From assembly GCA_964612145.1 (NCBI GenBank), contig CAZTBP010000011.1:76118-140117 (forward strand): a DNA stretch of 64,000 bases, read 5' to 3'. The translations under genes and the position numbers were made by a program. The notes below the pieces were generated by a model, which searched no databases, was not told the DNA's origin, and worked only from the letters and a program-made list of their open reading frames with translations. Source of the stretch: JAGNLV01 sp964612145 (GTDB lineage: Bacteria; Zixibacteria; MSB-5A5; GN15; FEB-12). Below are positions 60,114 through 64,000 of this stretch, piece by piece (positions within the stretch are counted from its first letter, which is position 1; each line of letters starts with the position of its first letter).

Positions 60114-62960
60114 TTAGTCCTTCTTGAGCAGGTCCTTGATTTTATCGCCGGCGCCCTCGAGGATATTCTTTCCGGATTGTTCGACGACCGACTTCAGCGC
60201 CTCTTCGGCATTCAGTTTGAAAACCGGCTTGTCCAGAGTTCCTCCGACCTCAATCGGTACGGTGAGTCGGCCAATACTGTTGCTTCCACCGAGCAGATCT
60301 CCAACTGAACCAAGGAGATCTTTCCGGCCGAGGATCTTTCTGGTCATATCCTCGGTTAGCTTGATTGAGCCGGTATAATTAATGTCCCGACTGCTCTGGA
60401 ATGAATAGAAACCGGTGATTTCCAGATCACCGATATTTCCCAGCGAGGTGGTCAGTTTGTCGAGTCGCACTTTGCCATCCTTCACTATGATATCGGTCGA
60501 AACGTTGCGAAGACTCTGCTCTCTATCGAGGGGTTCGCCGATAAGTTCCCCAATGGAATTGAGTGCTTCGTAGACCGCGCCGTCGGTGACAAGTCTGCCT
60601 TCCCGCATGGATGCATCGGAGTTCATTGTCAATGTCTGCCTTATCGTGTCCGGTACCCAGCCAGAGGCTTGATAGTTTCCGTCAAGATTGAATTTCCCAT
60701 ACAGATATCCGCCGAAGGGCGTAAAGCGCGAGACGAAATCATTGATTTCGATCTGGCTGGCATCGAAGTTGCCGTCGTACACGGGCCACCGGACGTCGTT
60801 GAAATCAACCTGCGTTTCACCGATGATGTCACCGCTGTAGACTTTGCCGATTACATTGTCCGCCGAAACAACTCGATCCTTGATAGTCAGATCCGCGGTG
60901 ATGTTCGTAAACTCGACATCCATGTAAATCACGGTGTCAAAGTCGGCCGTCCCGGCGCCATCGACATTGGGCAACACCAGTGGGGGGATGGTATCAGCCG
61001 CGGCGGGCCCGCCGTCGCCCTCGGCTGTCGGCGATGTTTCCGGGAAGAGACTGTCGACGTTGAAGCGAGTAGAGGAGACGTGGAATGAGAGGAACGGCTT
61101 TTTCACGCGGCTTCGGTCGATTCCGTCCAGCGGCAAGAGATACGGGAACGGATCCCGCAGCGAACCGGTGAGGCTCAGGTCGCTGGTCCGAAAGCGTGCG
61201 ATCAGGCGGTCGACTCGGATAGTATCGGGCACGATGGTCAGGTCGGTTTCAAAGTACTCAATCGGCTCGGCCAGGAGCGTGTCTTTGTAGGAACCATCGG
61301 TGATAGACATGCTACCTCGAATATGCAGTCCGGATGGTTCGATAATATCGCCGGCGAGCGTGAGGTCCATGGAGGCCATACCGGCAACCTCCGGGTCGCC
61401 CTCCGGCGGCAGCAGCGAGTTCAACATGGCGAGGTTGATATTGCCCTTCGCGGAACCGTCGACATACGGGTTGGGCGGCGCCGGTCCGGCCGTGTCGGCC
61501 ATAAGATACGGAAGCAAGTCGTTGATGCGTCCCTGGAAAGAGAACGTTCCCGACGGCATCGAAGCATCGAAGCTGTTGACGCGCACCAGCCGGTTGTCGA
61601 AGTAGATATCGAGGCCGAAGGATTCAATCGGTTCCGGGATGAGATTGGACGAATACGCACCGTCGGCGACAGTGAGATTGCCGGACAGTTCGAGGCTGTC
61701 CGGGGTCGACATCGGACCGGCAATTTTCAGGGAGAAGGCGGCGTTGCCCGAAATATCCGTATTGCTTTCGGCCGGCAGAAAGGGTTTTGCAAAAGCGAGA
61801 TTGAGTTCGCCGGATATCTCGGTGTTGACGGTCGGGTTGTCAAAATCCTGAATCCGAACAAAGCCTTTGAGCGGCTTGCCATCAAAGGTACCGTCTTCGA
61901 TATTCAGGCGTACGTTGTCGGTTTTGAAATCAAGCATAGCGCGCGGGATGCGCAACTCACCCTCGACCTCGTTGTAGGCCAAGAGTACGTCGGAAAATGT
62001 CGCGTTGCCGGAATAGCCGAGGGGTACTTCAGCGGCGGCATTATACTGGAGGTCGGCGTCGAGAGTGAATTCCCCTTCGATAGTGTAGCCGTCAAGCAGG
62101 GTCAGTTGGGCCGGCGGCATCAGGGAAAAAAGGTCTCTGACCGCGACTTCTTTGGAGCGGAGGTTCCCCCGCGCGGTCATCGGGTCGGCGTGGGAAAGCT
62201 CGCCGGAGAGGTTGAATCTCAGGTCATTTATTTTCAGCTCCCCGTTGCTGAAAAGGAGTCTTTTCGCCTGCATGTCGTAGTCAGCGTTATAGCGAAGCTG
62301 CAGGGCGACCGACGGGACGGTATCTTCGCCAACGAACAAGAAAGAGTCAACGGCAAGGCGGCCGCTCGAGTGGTAAAATGCCTGGCGGGGGTTCTCCAGC
62401 GCAGTTGATAAATCCAGCCCGACCAATGTCATGGAAGTCTGTGCGGAATCATCGATAAAAGTGAGGCGTCCGTTGTTGATTTCGAGGCGGTCGAAACTGA
62501 CTGCGATTGCGGCCGACTTGGCCTCGGACGGCATGTCTTTCGTAGGCTGGGCAGTGTCGGTTACGGGGAAGGAGAAGTTGTCACGGCCCGATTCAAGTTT
62601 GCGAAGGGTGATCTCGGGACGGTCGATGATGAGCCGATCAAGGCGGTAATCGCCGGAGAGCAGCGGCAGCAACTGCAGTTTGACATCGATCTCTTTTGCC
62701 GCCAGCAATTGGCCTTCATGGGGCCAGTCTTCAGGGTTGGCCACGGTAACATTGAGCAGTTCAATTCCGAGGCCGCCCCAGATGGAGACATCGACCCCGC
62801 CGACATCAATCGGGCGTCCCAGCGCTTTGGTGCCCTCCTCTATGGCATACTGTTTGGCTTTTTCGACCGGGAAAAACAGTTCTACGGCGGCTACGAGTAA
62901 GACTGCCAGGAGGATGACAATGGCGATGATCCAGGTGGCTATTCTTCGAAACTTGCTCAT
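60114..62960 (-). CDS. AsmA-family protein
   Basis: A 948-residue protein anchored by one N-terminal membrane helix (IATWIIAIVILLAVLLVAAVELFF). It continues with the AsmA signature (LGRPIDVGGVDVSIWGGLGIELLNVTVANP) and a very long stretch of beta strands with Asp/Asn-rich turns, ending in a basic Lys-rich tail (KIKDLLKKD). AsmA-like proteins form bridges between the membranes that move phospholipids or help outer-membrane assembly. The late block LTTSLGNIGDLEITGFYSF matches the AsmA C-terminal domain. It is the first gene of the pair with the M1-like gene. Confidence 0.87.
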   Translation of the reverse strand: MSKFRRIATWIIAIVILLAVLLVAAVELFFPVEKAKQYAIEEGTKALGRPIDVGGVDVSIWGGLGIELLNVTVANPEDWPHEGQLLAAKEIDVKLQLLPLLSGDYRLDRLIIDRPEITLRKLESGRDNFSFPVTDTAQPTKDMPSEAKSAAIAVSFDRLEINNGRLTFIDDSAQTSMTLVGLDLSTALENPRQAFYHSSGRLAVDSFLFVGEDTVPSVALQLRYNADYDMQAKRLLFSNGELKINDLRFNLSGELSHADPMTARGNLRSKEVAVRDLFSLMPPAQLTLLDGYTIEGEFTLDADLQYNAAAEVPLGYSGNATFSDVLLAYNEVEGELRIPRAMLDFKTDNVRLNIEDGTFDGKPLKGFVRIQDFDNPTVNTEISGELNLAFAKPFLPAESNTDISGNAAFSLKIAGPMSTPDSLELSGNLTVADGAYSSNLIPEPIESFGLDIYFDNRLVRVNSFDASMPSGTFSFQGRINDLLPYLMADTAGPAPPNPYVDGSAKGNINLAMLNSLLPPEGDPEVAGMASMDLTLAGDIIEPSGLHIRGSMSITDGSYKDTLLAEPIEYFETDLTIVPDTIRVDRLIARFRTSDLSLTGSLRDPFPYLLPLDGIDRSRVKKPFLSFHVSSTRFNVDSLFPETSPTAEGDGGPAAADTIPPLVLPNVDGAGTADFDTVIYMDVEFTNITADLTIKDRVVSADNVIGKVYSGDIIGETQVDFNDVRWPVYDGNFDASQIEINDFVSRFTPFGGYLYGKFNLDGNYQASGWVPDTIRQTLTMNSDASMREGRLVTDGAVYEALNSIGELIGEPLDREQSLRNVSTDIIVKDGKVRLDKLTTSLGNIGDLEITGFYSFQSSRDINYTGSIKLTEDMTRKILGRKDLLGSVGDLLGGSNSIGRLTVPIEVGGTLDKPVFKLNAEEALKSVVEQSGKNILEGAGDKIKDLLKKD

Positions 62961-63121
62961 TTATCGACCTTTCCGTGTAGTGTCGTGAGTGGAACCTGTC
63001 CTTATATTCGACCCGCCCGGCGGGACAATCAAGAAAAAAGCGGGAGCTGTGTGGCTTGGGTGTATTCTATATAACCGCGAATTGTCCGGCAAGTTCAATT
63101 CTGCAGCGGAGACGGAGGCGT

Positions 63122-63152
63122 AAAAAAAGGTCGGCGAATTCCTTCGCCGACC
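63122..63152 (-). terminator. Rho-independent terminator of the UPF0173 gene
   Basis: A 10-bp perfect stem GGTCGGCGAA/TTCGCCGACC (63129-63138, 63143-63152) with a four-base loop, followed on the minus strand by seven Ts. Confidence 0.88.
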
Positions 63153-63178
63153 GGCAGAAATGCTACCATATCCCCTCT

Positions 63179-63856
63179 TCAGATCTCATGGCTGTCACCG
63201 GGTTTAAGAATGACAACATCAGCATCTTTGGCCTTTTTCTTGAACTCCTGGGGATTGGCGGCGATAAGGTCCCAGGTGTCGTAGTGGAACGGAATGACCT
63301 GTTTCGGCTGGAGAAACTCGATCGCCTTGACGGCATCATCGATACCCATCGTAAAGTTATCGCCGATGGGGAGGAAGGCGAGGTCGATATCGTTCATTTC
63401 GCCGATGAGTTTCATGTCGAGGAACAGGCCGGTGTCACCGGGGTGGTAAATAGTTTTGCCGCCGATGTTGATGAGGAACCCGACCGGTGGGCCGGTGTAG
63501 CGGGAGGCGTCGGGTCCGGCGCCGCCGCCGTGGTGGGCGATGGTCAGTTTGACGCGCCCGAAGGGGAATTCATGCGCCCCGCCGACATGCATCGGGTGGG
63601 CATCGACGCCTTTGCCCTGAAACATGATAGCCAGTTCATTATTGGCTATGATCATGGCTTTGGTCCGTTTGGCAATTTCGACAGCGTCGCCGACATGGTC
63701 ACCGTGGCCGTGAGTCACGAGGATAAAGTTGACATCGACATCATCCGCTTTCGCTGCGGCATTCGGGTTGTCGGTCAGGAATGGATCGACAATCAGCTTG
63801 TGGTCGCCTTCGGTTATGGTGACGCAGGAATGGCCGAGCCATGTTATTTTCGGCAT
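63179..63856 (-). CDS. UPF0173-family metal-dependent hydrolase
   Basis: A 225-residue MBL-fold protein of the UPF0173 (YtkL) group. It opens with PKITWLGHSCVTI and carries the metal motif THGHGDH (His49, His51, Asp53, His54), the later KLTIAHHGGG, the Asp of YHPGDTGLF, and VIPFHYDTW near the end. The substrate is unknown in the family. It is a single-gene unit with a strong terminator. The ATG is preceded by AAGGAGG. Confidence 0.93.
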   Translation of the reverse strand: MPKITWLGHSCVTITEGDHKLIVDPFLTDNPNAAAKADDVDVNFILVTHGHGDHVGDAVEIAKRTKAMIIANNELAIMFQGKGVDAHPMHVGGAHEFPFGRVKLTIAHHGGGAGPDASRYTGPPVGFLINIGGKTIYHPGDTGLFLDMKLIGEMNDIDLAFLPIGDNFTMGIDDAVKAIEFLQPKQVIPFHYDTWDLIAANPQEFKKKAKDADVVILKPGDSHEI

Positions 63857-63961
63857 GTTCCCTCCTTGGTATATGCGGTTTTCGATTTTGCTGTAGCGAA
63901 GGTAAAAAAGGGGATAACGAGGGCGATGTCAAGTCGGGGCGGGAGATCTGTCAAGGCAAAG

Positions 63962-63997
63962 TAGAAATGTCCGGTTTTTAGCAAGATAGAAATGTCC
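63962..63997. repeat. Direct repeat of TAGAAATGTCC at the window edge
   Basis: The 11-mer TAGAAATGTCC occurs at 63962-63972 and 63987-63997, 25 bases apart. Repeats of this kind are found at the ends of some insertion sequences, so a mobile element may begin at or beyond the right edge. Not enough sequence is shown to be sure. Confidence 0.4.
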
Positions 63998-64000
63998 TAT

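Noticed and set aside
61323..62408. A 361-codon plus-strand frame opposite the AsmA gene
   Set aside because: A shadow with biased composition; the minus-strand AsmA protein has a membrane anchor and family signature.
62961..63060. Promoter upstream of the AsmA gene (TTGATT and TATAAG)
   Set aside because: Spacer of about 20 bases is too long; not strong enough to list.

Overview
The window reads as chromosomal DNA from a Gram-negative bacterium of the FCB superphylum, most plausibly candidate division Zixibacteria or a close relative (inference). Two secreted proteins end in the NYPNPFN-type sorting domain of the type IX secretion system. A secreted M28 peptidase ends in two dockerin-like repeats that finish in DFLFRGG, a tail I associate with Zixibacteria. 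The succinate dehydrogenase is the three-subunit, single cytochrome b type. An outer-membrane beta-barrel, an AsmA protein and several lipoproteins imply two membranes. Gene density is high and most genes lie on the minus strand. I saw no rRNA, tRNA or CRISPR array. One REP-associated transposase sits at 4.7-5.5 kb, and a possible insertion-sequence edge lies at the right end.

Layout. 0-5 kb: peptide deformylase, small secreted or membrane proteins, a cupin and a DUF3024 protein. 4.7-5.5 kb: a REP-associated tyrosine transposase with duplicated flanking hairpins. 5.5-7.7 kb: sucCD behind a sigma-70-like promoter. 7.7-11.8 kb: four secreted proteins, two with type IX sorting tails and three with cohesin-like domains. 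12.1-15.6 kb: sdhCAB behind a near-consensus promoter. 15.7-16.3 kb: a membrane/coiled-coil gene broken by a frameshift at seven As. 16.4-19.1 kb: a threonine aldolase, metallo-beta-lactamase-fold and ADP-ribosylglycohydrolase operon. 19.3-23.8 kb: a cold-shock protein, a CTP-dependent lipid kinase relative, a tandem-parvulin lipoprotein and a PilS-like kinase.

23.8-33.6 kb is the most striking region. It encodes the type IV pilus motor and platform proteins PilC, PilT and PilB. Behind one strong promoter these follow an MglA-like GTPase with a long tail and four Roadblock-type proteins: one soluble MglB-like, one soluble and longer, one membrane-anchored and one fused to TPRs. A PATAN (DUF4388) protein lies just upstream. 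In Myxococcus, MglA and MglB set the polarity of pili, so this looks like a motility polarity module fused genetically to its motor. 33.7-37.9 kb: ComEC (with a ruined metal site), MurJ and ribosomal protein S20.

38-45 kb: a ParB-like hypothetical, the M28 peptidase, a hotdog thioesterase, a lipoprotein and argF. 45-47.4 kb: an AlgE-like barrel and a LiaF-like protein. 47.4-55.5 kb: a housekeeping stretch on the minus strand (yicC-gmk-rpoZ, topA, xerC-hslV-hslU), interrupted by a plus-strand DUF3800 gene between topA and xerC. 55.5-64 kb: a pair of genes that look like two complementary halves of a histidine kinase, an M1-peptidase-like protein lacking HExxH, a large AsmA-family protein and a UPF0173 hydrolase.
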